This document shows positions 23,838-33,185 of a DNA stretch of 64,000 bases, in pieces. The first letter of the stretch is position 1, and each line of letters begins with the position of its first letter. A model generated the notes under the pieces. It saw only the letters and a list, made by a program, of their open reading frames with translations. It was not told the DNA's origin and searched no databases. A program made the position numbers and the translations under genes. The DNA is from Candidatus Zixiibacteriota bacterium (GTDB lineage: Bacteria > Zixibacteria > MSB-5A5 > JAABVY01): assembly GCA_011056555.1 (NCBI GenBank), contig DSEQ01000027.1, positions 1 through 64,000 of the forward strand, given 5' to 3'.

Positions 23838-26306
23838 ATGAGAAAAACTGCCGAGGGGAAAGCATATCCCGTTCTGCCTCTGCGGACAACTCTGATCTAT
23901 CCTAAATGTGTCGGTACCATACAGATCAACCGCCGCAGGTCCCTTAATCTTCTGCTCGACAACAAGGAATCTTCTGATGAGTTTATTCTGGCGCTCCTGA
24001 AAAGGCCCAACAGTAGCGAGGATTCCAGACCCGACAGTTTCTGCGACATCGTGGTCGCCGCCAAAATTATACAGGAAACAAAATTATCGTCAGATATCAT
24101 TTCGGTCACCTTTGAGGGTCTGCGCCGAATGCGTCTCGGAAGGTTCGTAATGGAGGAGCCGTATTTCATGGCCTATGCCGAGGATGTGGAAGAAACCTGT
24201 GATGTCAAAATTCCGCGCCAGGCCTTTATCGAAATAATTAAGTCTCTTAAAGAGATTACTTTAGAGGATAATTCGTATTCATCCGAGCTTTTGAATATTG
24301 CCGAGAAATCTATCAATGATCCCTCTTATTTTAGCGACTCTATCGCCGCCCACCTGCACCTTCCGCTTCTGACCCGGCAACGCATCCTGGAATCACTCGA
24401 CATTCCTGAACGGTTGACAGTTTTGAAACAGGCTATCGATGATGAGCTCAAACAGAATGAAATTCAATCCGAACTTGATTTGAAAGTAAGCCAGTCCATT
24501 CAGCGCAATAAAAAGGAAATCTACCTTCGGGAACAGCTCAAGCAGATATACAAGGAACTGGGTGAGGAGGATCCCACCGAGCGCCTGATCAAACATTTCA
24601 AGGACCAGGTGGCGGTCTCGGCGCACATTCCCGCCTATGTTAAGGATCGCCTCAATCTTGAGATCGAGAGATTGAAGCTTCTGTCGGTTGCCTCAGCCGA
24701 GTACGGTGCAACGAAAAACTATATCGAGCTTCTGCTGGAGCTGCCCTGGTCCAGGTACACCGAAGATGAAACTGATTTAAAAGAGATTGAGAAGACGATT
24801 GAGGGCGAATATTATGGTCCCGGGCGGATCAAGGAACGCATCCTTGAATATCTGGTGATCCGCAAACTCACAGCCGAGATCAGAAGTCCAATTTTATGCC
24901 TGGCGGGACCGCCCGGAACCGGGAAGAGCTCGCTGGCGGCGGCTATTGCCCGGGCCCTGGGACGCCAGTTGATCAATATCAACGCGGCCGGTCTTTCGAT
25001 TGTGGAAGAACTCAAGGGCGACATGCGTAATTTCCCGGGAGCGGTGCCGGGAAGAATCATGCGCGCACTGGCGGAAAAACAGTCTGCCAATCCGGTTGTG
25101 GTTATTGACGACTTGGACAAGATGTCCATGTATACCAGCAACATGTCCCTGCCCCTGGCCATGCTGGAGGTTCTCGACCCCAAGCAGAATAAGTCCTATA
25201 TCGATACCTATGTGGGAATTCCCTTCGATCTCTCCAAAGCGATCTTTATCACCACCGTGGAATCGCTGGAAGAGGTGCCTCCGCCCCTGACCGAGAGGAT
25301 GGAGGTGATTGAGTTTACGGGCTATATTGACTCGGAGAAAATCGAGATCGGTCAGAAATTTATCATCCCCAAGATCCGCAAAGCCCACAAGCTGACAGAG
25401 AAACAATTGAGCTTCACGGTTGGGGCGCTTCGTAAAATCATCCGGAATTATACCCTGGAGTCGGGACTGATCAATTTCAAGCGTGAAATCGAATTGATCT
25501 GCCGCAAAGCATCGCGTATGCTGGCAACTCAAAAGAGCAGGAAGAGCGTAAAGATCACCGAAAGAAATCTGGAGTCATTTTTGGGGCCGCAGGTATATAT
25601 TCCAGAGCTTGTCGAAACTTCTTCCGAAATCGGGATTGCCAACGGACTGGCATGGACGGGTTCCGGAGGCGATATCATGCTCATAGAGGGCATCAAAATG
25701 CGCGGCGGCGGGAATGTCATTTACACCGGCTCTCTCGGGGATGTAATGAAGGAATCCATCCAGGCCTCGCATTCTTATGTGCGCGCGAAAGCGGATATGT
25801 TGGGGATCGACTATGATGATTTTATAAACTATGATATCCATATCCATTTCCCGTCCGGGGCCATTCCCAAAGACGGTCCCTCGGCCGGGGTTACCATATC
25901 CACTGTCATCGCCTCATTAATGTCCGACCGCCCGATAGCCAGCGATATTGCCCTCACAGGGGAAGTCTCTTTGAGGGGCAAAGTATTGCAGGTGTCCGGC
26001 GTGAAGGAGAAGATTGCCGCCGCCCACAGGGCCGGAATCTTCAGGGTTATTCTTCCCAGGGATAACCAGAAGGATATAAAAGAGATGCCCCCGCAGATCA
26101 TAGAGGATATGGAGTTCATATTTGTGGAGAGCCTGGATGAAGTTTTTGCCCGCGCTCTTCTCGATTTTGAACCCCGGGAGTACGGTCTCGAAGCCATGCT
26201 CAAGCAGGAAATTGAGAAACTTAAGAATGAGGACAACAGGCCCCGGAGAGAGCGGCTGGTGGCCAAGAAAAAGAAGAAAAACAATACCCGCCGCCGCAAA
26301 AAATGA
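23838..26306 (+). CDS. divergent Lon-type protease with altered ATPase residues
   Basis: An 822-residue LonA-shaped protein: N-terminal substrate domain (YPVLPLRTTLIYPKCVGTI), coiled helical region, AAA+ module and C-terminal protease. The protease dyad is intact, Ser682 (KDGPSAGVTI) and Lys725 (GVKEKIAAAH), with the same 43-residue spacing as E. coli Ser679/Lys722. Walker A is normal (GPPGTGKSS, 357-365) and the arginine finger (TERMEVI) is kept. The Walker B Glu is Asp425 (VIDDLDKM), the sensor-1 Asn position is Glu475 (FITTVES), and the sensor-2 Arg is Ile (ESGLINFKRE). The pore loop reads MRNFPGAVPG. The C-terminus ends in a very basic tail (AKKKKKNNTRRRKK). It is probably a specialised Lon paralogue; ATP turnover may be slow. 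Confidence 0.88.
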   Translation: MRKTAEGKAYPVLPLRTTLIYPKCVGTIQINRRRSLNLLLDNKESSDEFILALLKRPNSSEDSRPDSFCDIVVAAKIIQETKLSSDIISVTFEGLRRMRLGRFVMEEPYFMAYAEDVEETCDVKIPRQAFIEIIKSLKEITLEDNSYSSELLNIAEKSINDPSYFSDSIAAHLHLPLLTRQRILESLDIPERLTVLKQAIDDELKQNEIQSELDLKVSQSIQRNKKEIYLREQLKQIYKELGEEDPTERLIKHFKDQVAVSAHIPAYVKDRLNLEIERLKLLSVASAEYGATKNYIELLLELPWSRYTEDETDLKEIEKTIEGEYYGPGRIKERILEYLVIRKLTAEIRSPILCLAGPPGTGKSSLAAAIARALGRQLININAAGLSIVEELKGDMRNFPGAVPGRIMRALAEKQSANPVVVIDDLDKMSMYTSNMSLPLAMLEVLDPKQNKSYIDTYVGIPFDLSKAIFITTVESLEEVPPPLTERMEVIEFTGYIDSEKIEIGQKFIIPKIRKAHKLTEKQLSFTVGALRKIIRNYTLESGLINFKREIELICRKASRMLATQKSRKSVKITERNLESFLGPQVYIPELVETSSEIGIANGLAWTGSGGDIMLIEGIKMRGGGNVIYTGSLGDVMKESIQASHSYVRAKADMLGIDYDDFINYDIHIHFPSGAIPKDGPSAGVTISTVIASLMSDRPIASDIALTGEVSLRGKVLQVSGVKEKIAAAHRAGIFRVILPRDNQKDIKEMPPQIIEDMEFIFVESLDEVFARALLDFEPREYGLEAMLKQEIEKLKNEDNRPRRERLVAKKKKKNNTRRRKK

Positions 26307-26426
26307 AGCTCCTATTGGAGTTGCTCGGCTTCCCAACATACAAAAATCTCCCGACCTTGCCTCACTTAAAGTAATGCTTTAAATCCTCGCTCAAATTCTT
26401 CTAATTTTAAGCCGGCCAGAATAATC

Positions 26427-26455
26427 TTGACAAATATGCGAGCAGATATTTAATT
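26427..26455 (+). promoter_or_regulatory. possible promoter of the BACON/dockerin gene
   Basis: A perfect TTGACA (26427-26432), a 17-base spacer and a weak TTAATT (26450-26455). The leader to the ATG at 26570 would be about 110 bases. The rest of the 263-base gap shows nothing further. Confidence 0.4.
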
Positions 26456-26569
26456 CTAAATGGACCTTATACTGTCTTTACAATATACAGTGGACATTTC
26501 TTTCCTGAAAGGTAAACCTTAGGATTTACTTCGATAACATGGAAAGTTTATAAAATTGGGAGGTGTTGA

Positions 26570-28882
26570 ATGTATCGGAAAGCTCTGTTTCTTTTATTCC
26601 TGATTATTTCTTTCAATGCGCCCCTTGTGGGGCAATTCGTGGATCCCGGCATCCCGGATACGATAAGAGTTGACTCGGTTCAGATAGATCCCGGGCCAGC
26701 GCCGGTGACGTTCAGTGTGGAGGTAACGCTTTTCAATGATGAGGAACTAGCGGCTGCCTCTCTTGGATTTTATTATGATTCTGATGATATTGAGATCGAC
26801 TCGATATCTCTTATAGGGGGAGCGGCTGAGCATCTTCCCAATCTGTCATTTGCCTCGCAGGATTCCAACCTGGCAGCGGTTGGATTCTATTGGCCGGGTC
26901 CCTTCTTTGATTACGTTTCTACCGGGGACAGCCTGCTGGCAACCTTATGGTTTACGCTGGCAGCAAATGCTGTCGACCAGACAATAAATATAGACTCAGG
27001 GTACTTCGCTCCCGCTGGTGATTTCATCCTAACTCCGACCACCGGAATAAGTCTGAAGCCCCAGTTTAAACCAGGCAAAGTCGTAATCGGGGAGGGAACT
27101 CCGCCACAGCCCGAGATCGGGCTCAACCCGACCTCTTTCAACTTCTATGCGGAGGTCGGAGGCTCCAATCCCACCCCAAAAGTCTTGAATATCGTTAATG
27201 TCGGGGATGGGACCCTGAACTGGACCGCATCATGGAGCTCATCCTGGTTAACCGTTTCGCCGTCAAGCGGGACAGCGCCCTCAAATCCGTCGGTCAGTAT
27301 TAATATTTTTGGTATGACGGCGGGCACTTATGAGGATACCATTACGATTGCCGATCCCAATGCGGTCAATTCTCCTCAATACGCGCCGGTTACACTTCAA
27401 TTAGTAAATCCCCCTCCGGAGATACAGCTGGTTCCGGACAATTTCTCTTTCATAGCTGTGCAGGACGGCGCCAATCCGCCCAACCAGCAGATGACAATCA
27501 ACGATGTCGGGGGAGGCACGCTTTCGTGGACAGCCTCGAATTCCAGCACATGGCTCACGCTCTCCAGCTACGCAGGCGGGCCCGGAGAGACTATCGATTT
27601 GATTATAGATATAACCGGGCTTACTTACGGCCTCTACTATGATACGATTGTGGTAAGCGATCCGGAAGCATCCAACTCGCCCCAACTGGCAGAGGTGGTG
27701 CTCGAGCTGGTAAGTTCATTCCCGGTTCTTGAGGTTCTGCCGGATTCGTTCGTGGTTGCGGGATCGGTCAGCGAGGATCCATACGATCATGTATTGAAAG
27801 TCATCAACGGCGGCGGGGGTACAATGAACTTTGAACTGACTGCCGATCAGCCCTGGATCAGCTTCAATCCGCAGACAGGTTCTACAACTGATACTGCCGA
27901 GGTTCTGGTGACCTTCCATTCTGCCGGGCTGCCGTTAGGATTTCAGTATGCTACCATAACGGTTTCCTCTGACAATGCCTCTGAATCGCCTCAAGAAGTA
28001 GGTGTGCAGTTGTGGGTCATGGAGGATCCGCCGGCCCTGGGAGTTTCTACCAACACTCTCAGTTTTAGCGGATTTCCGTGCCAGAACATCCCGCCTATCG
28101 CGGGTCAATCATTTGAGATCACCAATCCCAGCCCGAATGATCTGGTCTGGTCAGCAGAATGGGATGCGTCATGGTTAAGCCTTTCTCCTGCTTCTGGTTA
28201 TAGCGAGACAACCGTTAATGTTTTTGTGGATGAATTCGGTCTGGAACCCGGCACCTATGTGGATACGGTTAAGATTGATGCTGTCTGGTCCAGTACTCCG
28301 GACGAGTATATCGAGGTATCATTCACATTGGTTGAAAACCCCAGCCCGCCGGAATTGGTTTTGAGTACTGATTTTGTTGAGTTCATATTCCTGGCAGGCT
28401 ATGTGGGGGCTTCCTCGGCCAGTAAATTGTATATTGATAATGCGATAAGCGGATGCATGGACTGGTATATAACAGACCCTTACCCGTGGCTCAATTTCGA
28501 CAAGAATTCAGGTGTAGCTCCGGACAGCGTAATCAGTGCGGTCAATGGCGGTGGGCTGCCGCTGGGCATCACGCCGGGACAATTTACAGTTCACGCTCCG
28601 GGTTCATCCAACGATTCAATTGTTGTGAATTTCAATGTCTACATCGCGCAGCTGGGAGATGCCAACTGTAACGGCCAGATTAATATGTCCGATGTGGTAT
28701 ACATAGTAAATTATATTTTCGTGAGCGGTCCCACGCCTATTCCCAGAATGTGGGCGGGAGACGTGAACTGCGATTTCAGGGCCAACATCGAAGATGCGGT
28801 ATTGCTCGTCTCGTACATATTCGGTCTCGGGCTGGATATTTGCCAGTACAATCCGATAGTTAATCCGAATCCTGACAAGTAA
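26570..28882 (+). CDS. secreted BACON-repeat protein with cohesin-like N-domain and C-terminal dockerin
   Basis: After the signal peptide (ALFLLFLIISFNAPLVGQ) comes a domain with a cohesin-like pattern (VTFSVEVTLFNDEELAAASLGFYYDSDDIEIDS, up to about residue 165). Five or so BACON-like beta domains follow. Each has a phrase like GTLNWTASWSSSWLTVSPSSG or LSWTASNSSTWLTLSS and ends near 'GxYxDTITI.D'. Residues of about 700-765 form a dockerin-like pair of calcium loops (GDANCNGQINMSDVVYIVNYIF and GDVNCDFRANIEDAVLLVSYIF). GGGAGGTG precedes the ATG. It is a probable surface-exposed adhesin or binding protein. Having cohesin-like and dockerin modules in one chain is notable. No enzyme motif was found. 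Confidence 0.82.
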   Translation: MYRKALFLLFLIISFNAPLVGQFVDPGIPDTIRVDSVQIDPGPAPVTFSVEVTLFNDEELAAASLGFYYDSDDIEIDSISLIGGAAEHLPNLSFASQDSNLAAVGFYWPGPFFDYVSTGDSLLATLWFTLAANAVDQTINIDSGYFAPAGDFILTPTTGISLKPQFKPGKVVIGEGTPPQPEIGLNPTSFNFYAEVGGSNPTPKVLNIVNVGDGTLNWTASWSSSWLTVSPSSGTAPSNPSVSINIFGMTAGTYEDTITIADPNAVNSPQYAPVTLQLVNPPPEIQLVPDNFSFIAVQDGANPPNQQMTINDVGGGTLSWTASNSSTWLTLSSYAGGPGETIDLIIDITGLTYGLYYDTIVVSDPEASNSPQLAEVVLELVSSFPVLEVLPDSFVVAGSVSEDPYDHVLKVINGGGGTMNFELTADQPWISFNPQTGSTTDTAEVLVTFHSAGLPLGFQYATITVSSDNASESPQEVGVQLWVMEDPPALGVSTNTLSFSGFPCQNIPPIAGQSFEITNPSPNDLVWSAEWDASWLSLSPASGYSETTVNVFVDEFGLEPGTYVDTVKIDAVWSSTPDEYIEVSFTLVENPSPPELVLSTDFVEFIFLAGYVGASSASKLYIDNAISGCMDWYITDPYPWLNFDKNSGVAPDSVISAVNGGGLPLGITPGQFTVHAPGSSNDSIVVNFNVYIAQLGDANCNGQINMSDVVYIVNYIFVSGPTPIPRMWAGDVNCDFRANIEDAVLLVSYIFGLGLDICQYNPIVNPNPDK

Positions 28883-28910
28883 ATAACCTTCTATAGAACT
28901 TCTTGTTTCG

Positions 28911-28946
28911 GCGGTGACAGGGCATAACCGGTCACCGCCTTTTTTA
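28911..28946 (+). terminator. rho-independent terminator after the BACON/dockerin gene
   Basis: GGCGGTGAC pairs with GTCACCGCC around an 11-base loop, followed by six T's. Confidence 0.9.
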
Positions 28947-29079
28947 ATTGCCGGCACATTTCATAACACTAAAGCAAAGTAGTAATTCCCCCGAACTTAA
29001 ATAATGGAAACAAGTATAACTTTAGCAATGTTATAGGGTTAGAAAAACGCGATCTGATGCTGGTCAAGAGAGAATCAAA

Positions 29080-29107
29080 TTGACTTTTGGGGCTTTTCAG
29101 GTATATT
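29080..29107 (+). promoter_or_regulatory. promoter of the M1 peptidase gene
   Basis: TTGACT (29080-29085), a 16-base spacer and TATATT (29102-29107), giving a leader of about 120 bases. Together with the terminator upstream this accounts for the regulatory content of the 352-base gap; nothing else was seen there. Confidence 0.55.
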
Positions 29108-29234
29108 GTATCTGATCCGGCGGCAATTGAACAGAGCCATTTGATTCCGCCCGTACTGGCTAAGAATCCGCCATAAAGGTCTTTTTTTAAATCTATGAAT
29201 ACTCAGCTTTTTTTGTGAATGAATGGAGGTCCCT

Positions 29235-31520
29235 GTGAAATCAATTTACATCCTGGCTATAATTGCATCATTGCTTCTTGGGATTTCGACTGCTTCCGCT
29301 GATGGGCCGGAGGAAGCTCGGGCTTTTTTTGAAAAAATAAATGATAATGATTTGATCATCGAGGATATCTCCAGGCTCACACCTGAAGAATTGGATGAGA
29401 TGATTGAAACTACTCATGATTTCTGCCGTTACGGCAAAGCGCTGCGCCTGCAGGCTTATCGGGATATGGCCGATCAGGGGTTGATCAAAAGTGCAACTGC
29501 AGCTCAGAACGATTGGGATGCTTTATATTATGAACTGAATTTTGGAATCGATTTCGGTACAGAAATTATAGATGGCTATGTTGGCCTTCAGGCGGCAAGC
29601 CTGGTGCCCTCGCTTTCTTTCATCGAACTTGATTTTCTTGATAACATGATCGTTGATTCTGTCATCAAGGATGGCTCCCCGCTTACTTTTTCACATGCCG
29701 ACAACCTGATAACAATTACTCTGGACAACACCTACGACAGCTCCGAGACATTTAATTTAAAGGTTTATTATAACGGGCATCCTACCGAGGGCGGCTTCCA
29801 GGCCTTCGAATTTGGGTACCATGGTGCAACTCCGATAGTCTCAACTCTTTCCGAACCATATTTTGCGCGTTCATGGTGGCCATGCAAGGATTATCCCCAT
29901 GATAAAGCCGATTCGGTGGATATAATCATCACTCATCCCGATGAATATATCTGTGCCTCCAACGGTCTGGTACAGTCGATTGTTGATAATGGCGATGGTA
30001 CCAAGACGACGCACTGGAAGCACAATTATCCTATCACCACCTATCTGGTCGCCATCGGCGTTACCAATTATATAGAATTTGGTGACTGGTATGTTTCCGA
30101 ACCGGGCGACAGCATGCCGGTCAATTTCTATGTCTACCCGGAAAATTATTCGCAGGCGGTTTCATCTTTCCCGATCACTGTTGATATGATCGATACACTT
30201 TCGGCGATATTCGGAGAGTATCCCTTTATTGACGAGAAATATGGAATGTTGCATTTTGGCTGGGGCGGCGCCATGGAGCATCAAACCAATACTTCCATAA
30301 GTTCCAGCGCCTATTATCAGAGCATCATAGTCCATGAACTCGCTCATCAATGGTGGGGAGATATGATCACATGCGAGAACTGGCATGAGATCTGGATGAA
30401 TGAGGGTTTTGCAACTTATTCCGAGGCTCTCTGGTTCGAGGCTACCCAGGGTGATTCATTTTATCATGTCTATATGGACGACATGGCTTATACAGCGGGT
30501 GGTACAATCTGGTGTCAGGACACCACCTCGGTCTGGTCGATATTCACCTCGCGTGTTTACGACAAGGGCGCCTGGGTCCTGCATATGCTGCGGAACTGGG
30601 TGGGCGACAGCACTTTCTTTGAAATTCTGACGACCTATTATGATGATCCCAGATACAAATGGAAGACCATAAATACCGAGCAGTTTCGTGATCTCTGTAT
30701 CGAGGTCTCCGGGGACTCCCGCCTGACGGAGTTTTTTGAGGACTGGATTTTTGGCGAGTATTATCCCCAGTACAGGTTTTCGTATATTTTTGAGGAATAT
30801 CAGCCCGGGGATTACATCGTTTATCTCCATCTGCGCCAGACCCAGGCCACCAATCCCCAGGTTTTTGACATGCCCATCGAGTTGAGTTTCTTTGACGGTA
30901 CTAACTATCATGAGACCACGATTTACAACGACCAGAGGGAGCAGGACTTCATAGTTTATCTGGATGATCTGGCGAATGACCCATATCTTTTATGGCTGGA
31001 CCCGGACAACTGGATCCTGAAGAACTCCGCCATGGAGGCCTATGGCCTGAATTTAATTGATTCTCCTCTCGATACCGCCTACCAGTATCAGGACTATCAG
31101 GATTCTGTAATAGCGCGGGGCGGCACATCTCCGCTTACTTACTACCAGGTGGGCGGGAGCCTTCCCAGCGGTGTGGCCCTGTACCCGAATGGAAAAGTGC
31201 TTGGCACTCCGCTTTCATATGGGAGTTTCGATTTCAAGGTCAGGGTCGAGGATTCCGGTTATCCGACCAAAGTCGATACGCTGACTCAGAGTTTAACCGT
31301 TCTCGAGTTTGTGCCCCTTGTTGGTGATGCCAATTTCGACGGCCTGGTTAACGTTTCCGATGCCGTGCACATTATCAATTATGTTTTTATCGGCGGTGAT
31401 CCGCCTCAGCCGATTTTGGAAGTGGGGGATGTAAACTGCGATTCCACCGTGAATATCTCTGACGCGGTCTGGATTATAAATTACGTCTTCGTTGGCGGGC
31501 CTGCGCCGGGGGATTGCTGA
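29235..31520 (+). CDS. secreted M1-family metallopeptidase with Ig-like and dockerin modules
   Basis: The signal peptide is MKSIYILAIIASLLLGISTASA. The gluzincin core has HELAHQWWGD (zinc His367 and His371, catalytic Glu368), the third ligand Glu390 (MNEGFATYSE), and the transition-state Tyr in VYDKGAWVLHMLR. The substrate motif usually GAMEN reads GGAMEHQT. Residues of about 610-700 form a putative Ig (He_PIG-like) domain (GGTSPLTYYQVGGSLPSGVAL), and the end is a double dockerin-like module (GDANFDGLVNVSDAVHIINYVF and GDVNCDSTVNISDAVWIINYVF). I prefer the GTG at 29235, with GGAGG 5 bases upstream, to the ATG at 29223 that precedes the ribosome site. It should degrade peptides outside the cell or at its surface. 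Confidence 0.9.
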   Translation: MKSIYILAIIASLLLGISTASADGPEEARAFFEKINDNDLIIEDISRLTPEELDEMIETTHDFCRYGKALRLQAYRDMADQGLIKSATAAQNDWDALYYELNFGIDFGTEIIDGYVGLQAASLVPSLSFIELDFLDNMIVDSVIKDGSPLTFSHADNLITITLDNTYDSSETFNLKVYYNGHPTEGGFQAFEFGYHGATPIVSTLSEPYFARSWWPCKDYPHDKADSVDIIITHPDEYICASNGLVQSIVDNGDGTKTTHWKHNYPITTYLVAIGVTNYIEFGDWYVSEPGDSMPVNFYVYPENYSQAVSSFPITVDMIDTLSAIFGEYPFIDEKYGMLHFGWGGAMEHQTNTSISSSAYYQSIIVHELAHQWWGDMITCENWHEIWMNEGFATYSEALWFEATQGDSFYHVYMDDMAYTAGGTIWCQDTTSVWSIFTSRVYDKGAWVLHMLRNWVGDSTFFEILTTYYDDPRYKWKTINTEQFRDLCIEVSGDSRLTEFFEDWIFGEYYPQYRFSYIFEEYQPGDYIVYLHLRQTQATNPQVFDMPIELSFFDGTNYHETTIYNDQREQDFIVYLDDLANDPYLLWLDPDNWILKNSAMEAYGLNLIDSPLDTAYQYQDYQDSVIARGGTSPLTYYQVGGSLPSGVALYPNGKVLGTPLSYGSFDFKVRVEDSGYPTKVDTLTQSLTVLEFVPLVGDANFDGLVNVSDAVHIINYVFIGGDPPQPILEVGDVNCDSTVNISDAVWIINYVFVGGPAPGDC

Positions 31521-31547
31521 TTTCGGTATTATGACGAATCGATATTT

Positions 31548-31576
31548 AAGGGGTCTTCAAAGGCCCCTTTGCTTTT
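31548..31576 (+). terminator. terminator after the M1 peptidase gene
   Basis: AAGGGG pairs with CCCCTT around a short loop, followed by TGCTTTT. The T tract is interrupted, so efficiency may be moderate. Confidence 0.6.
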
Positions 31577-31615
31577 GTAGTTTTCCCGCATTTCCGGGCA
31601 CCAAAAGAGCAATTT

Positions 31616-31810
31616 TTGAGTTGCCCACCAAATAAAACATCATATCTTGAACGTATGTTTTTCGGCAATTTAATTCTGCTGATCGGGATTGTATTTTTGC
31701 TCAGAAACCTGGGCGTGATTCACGGTAATTTCTGGGGCTGGTTTATATCATTTGCTTTGATTCTGATTGGTATAAGCATGATTTTAAAACAGTTTAGAAA
31801 ACAGAAATAA
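31616..31810 (+). CDS. small membrane protein, LiaF/DUF5668-like transmembrane region
   Basis: Two membrane helices arranged as in the N-terminal part of LiaF/LiaI proteins: FFGNLILLIGIVFLLRNLGVI, then GNFWGWFISFALILIGISMIL and a basic end. The start is uncertain. The TTG at 31616 gives 64 residues; the ATG at 31655 gives 51 but begins directly at the first helix with no clear ribosome site. Stand-alone proteins of this type are common and their function is unknown; envelope-stress sensing is the usual guess. Confidence 0.55.
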   Translation: MSCPPNKTSYLERMFFGNLILLIGIVFLLRNLGVIHGNFWGWFISFALILIGISMILKQFRKQK

Positions 31811-31880
31811 AAATATAACAGGTTTTTACCCGGATAGTAATAAGAGTTTACTCGCATTTGACTTCCTCCCGGGATTTGAA

Positions 31881-33182
31881 ATGGAAAAGAAAAAGTTTTA
31901 CCTCGAGACATATGGTTGTCAGATGAATGAATATGATTCTCATCTAGTGGAATCACTTTTGACGGCCGCCGGTTTTGAAAAGACCGAAAGCGAAAGCAGG
32001 GCCGATATCGTCATTTTGAATACCTGTTCGGTTCGTCAGCATGCCGAAGAGCGTGCGCTGGGACGGATCAGGAGCGTCAGTGCCGCCCGCAAGCCGCGTG
32101 AAATAGCTGTTATCGGATGTATGGCCCAGCGCATGGGGGATGAGCTCCTGGCTGTTAACAAGGGTGTCAAGTATGTCCTGGGTACCGACAGTTTCTATAA
32201 GATTGCCGAAATCCTGAAATCCGGCAATGGCAATCAGGTGGTCGATATCTCCTGCCGGGATGAGCCCTTTGATTATGAAGCCAGGCCATCCGGCAAAAGC
32301 CTGTCCGATTATGTTACCATAATGCGAGGCTGTGATAATTATTGTTCCTACTGCATCGTCCCTTATGTGCGGGGACGGGAGCGCTGCCGTCCCCCCGAAC
32401 GAATTGTGGAAGAGATAAACAGGCTGGAACAAAACGGCTCCCGGGAAATCTGGCTGCTGGGACAGAACGTAAATTCATACAGATACAATTCCATGGATTT
32501 CCCGATTCTCCTCGAATATGTGCTCGAGAATACGGAAATTCCCCGGATCAGGTTCCTGACCTCGCATCCCAAAGATTTTTCGGAAGAGCTGATTTCTGCC
32601 ATGGCCTCCGATGACAGGATTTGCAGTGGCATACATCTGCCCATTCAATCCGGATCGGATAAGGTTCTGAAGAAAATGAATCGCAAATATACATCGGGTC
32701 AATACCTGGAGAAAATACTGGAGCTGCGGGAGGCTGTTCCCGGGGTCGTTATAACCACCGACATAATTGTCGGATTCCCCGGTGAAAGCGAGGATGATTT
32801 CAAACGTACCCTTGAAATGGTGGAAAAAATCGAATATGATTCTGCCTTCATGTTCAGGTATTCGGTGCGCACAGGGACGAAGGCCGAGAAATTCGGCGAT
32901 GATGTTCCGGAAGAGGTTAAGCTTTCGAGGCTGGACAGGTTAATACAGTTACAAAAGAAAATATCCGAGAGAAAAATGGCCTCGCAGGTTGGTGCAATTC
33001 AGACTGTGCTGCTGGAGGAGGCGGCCAAACATTCGAAAGATGATGCGCGCGGCAAAAATGACGGCGGTATAAATGTCGTAGCCAGAGGCGGCGCCGAACA
33101 TATAGGTAAATTTGTTGATGTAAAGATTATCTCATCGAGCTATTCGACGCTGGTGGGGGAAATCATTAATCGGCAGGAATAG
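31881..33182 (+). CDS. miaB: tRNA-2-methylthio-N6-dimethylallyladenosine synthase MiaB
   Basis: A radical-SAM methylthiotransferase that adds a methylthio group to i6A37 of tRNAs. The N-terminal UPF0004 domain has its three cluster cysteines in ETYGCQMNEYDS, NTCSVRQHAEERA and VIGCMAQRMG. The radical-SAM motif is MRGCDNYCSYCIVPYVRGRE (CxxxCxxC). The C-terminal 65 residues form a TRAM-like RNA-binding region. The length of 433 residues is normal. NTCSVRQHAEERA and YVRGRERCR favour MiaB over RimO or MtaB. The next gene starts 3 bases after the stop. Confidence 0.95.
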   Translation: MEKKKFYLETYGCQMNEYDSHLVESLLTAAGFEKTESESRADIVILNTCSVRQHAEERALGRIRSVSAARKPREIAVIGCMAQRMGDELLAVNKGVKYVLGTDSFYKIAEILKSGNGNQVVDISCRDEPFDYEARPSGKSLSDYVTIMRGCDNYCSYCIVPYVRGRERCRPPERIVEEINRLEQNGSREIWLLGQNVNSYRYNSMDFPILLEYVLENTEIPRIRFLTSHPKDFSEELISAMASDDRICSGIHLPIQSGSDKVLKKMNRKYTSGQYLEKILELREAVPGVVITTDIIVGFPGESEDDFKRTLEMVEKIEYDSAFMFRYSVRTGTKAEKFGDDVPEEVKLSRLDRLIQLQKKISERKMASQVGAIQTVLLEEAAKHSKDDARGKNDGGINVVARGGAEHIGKFVDVKIISSSYSTLVGEIINRQE

Positions 33183-33185
33183 ATT

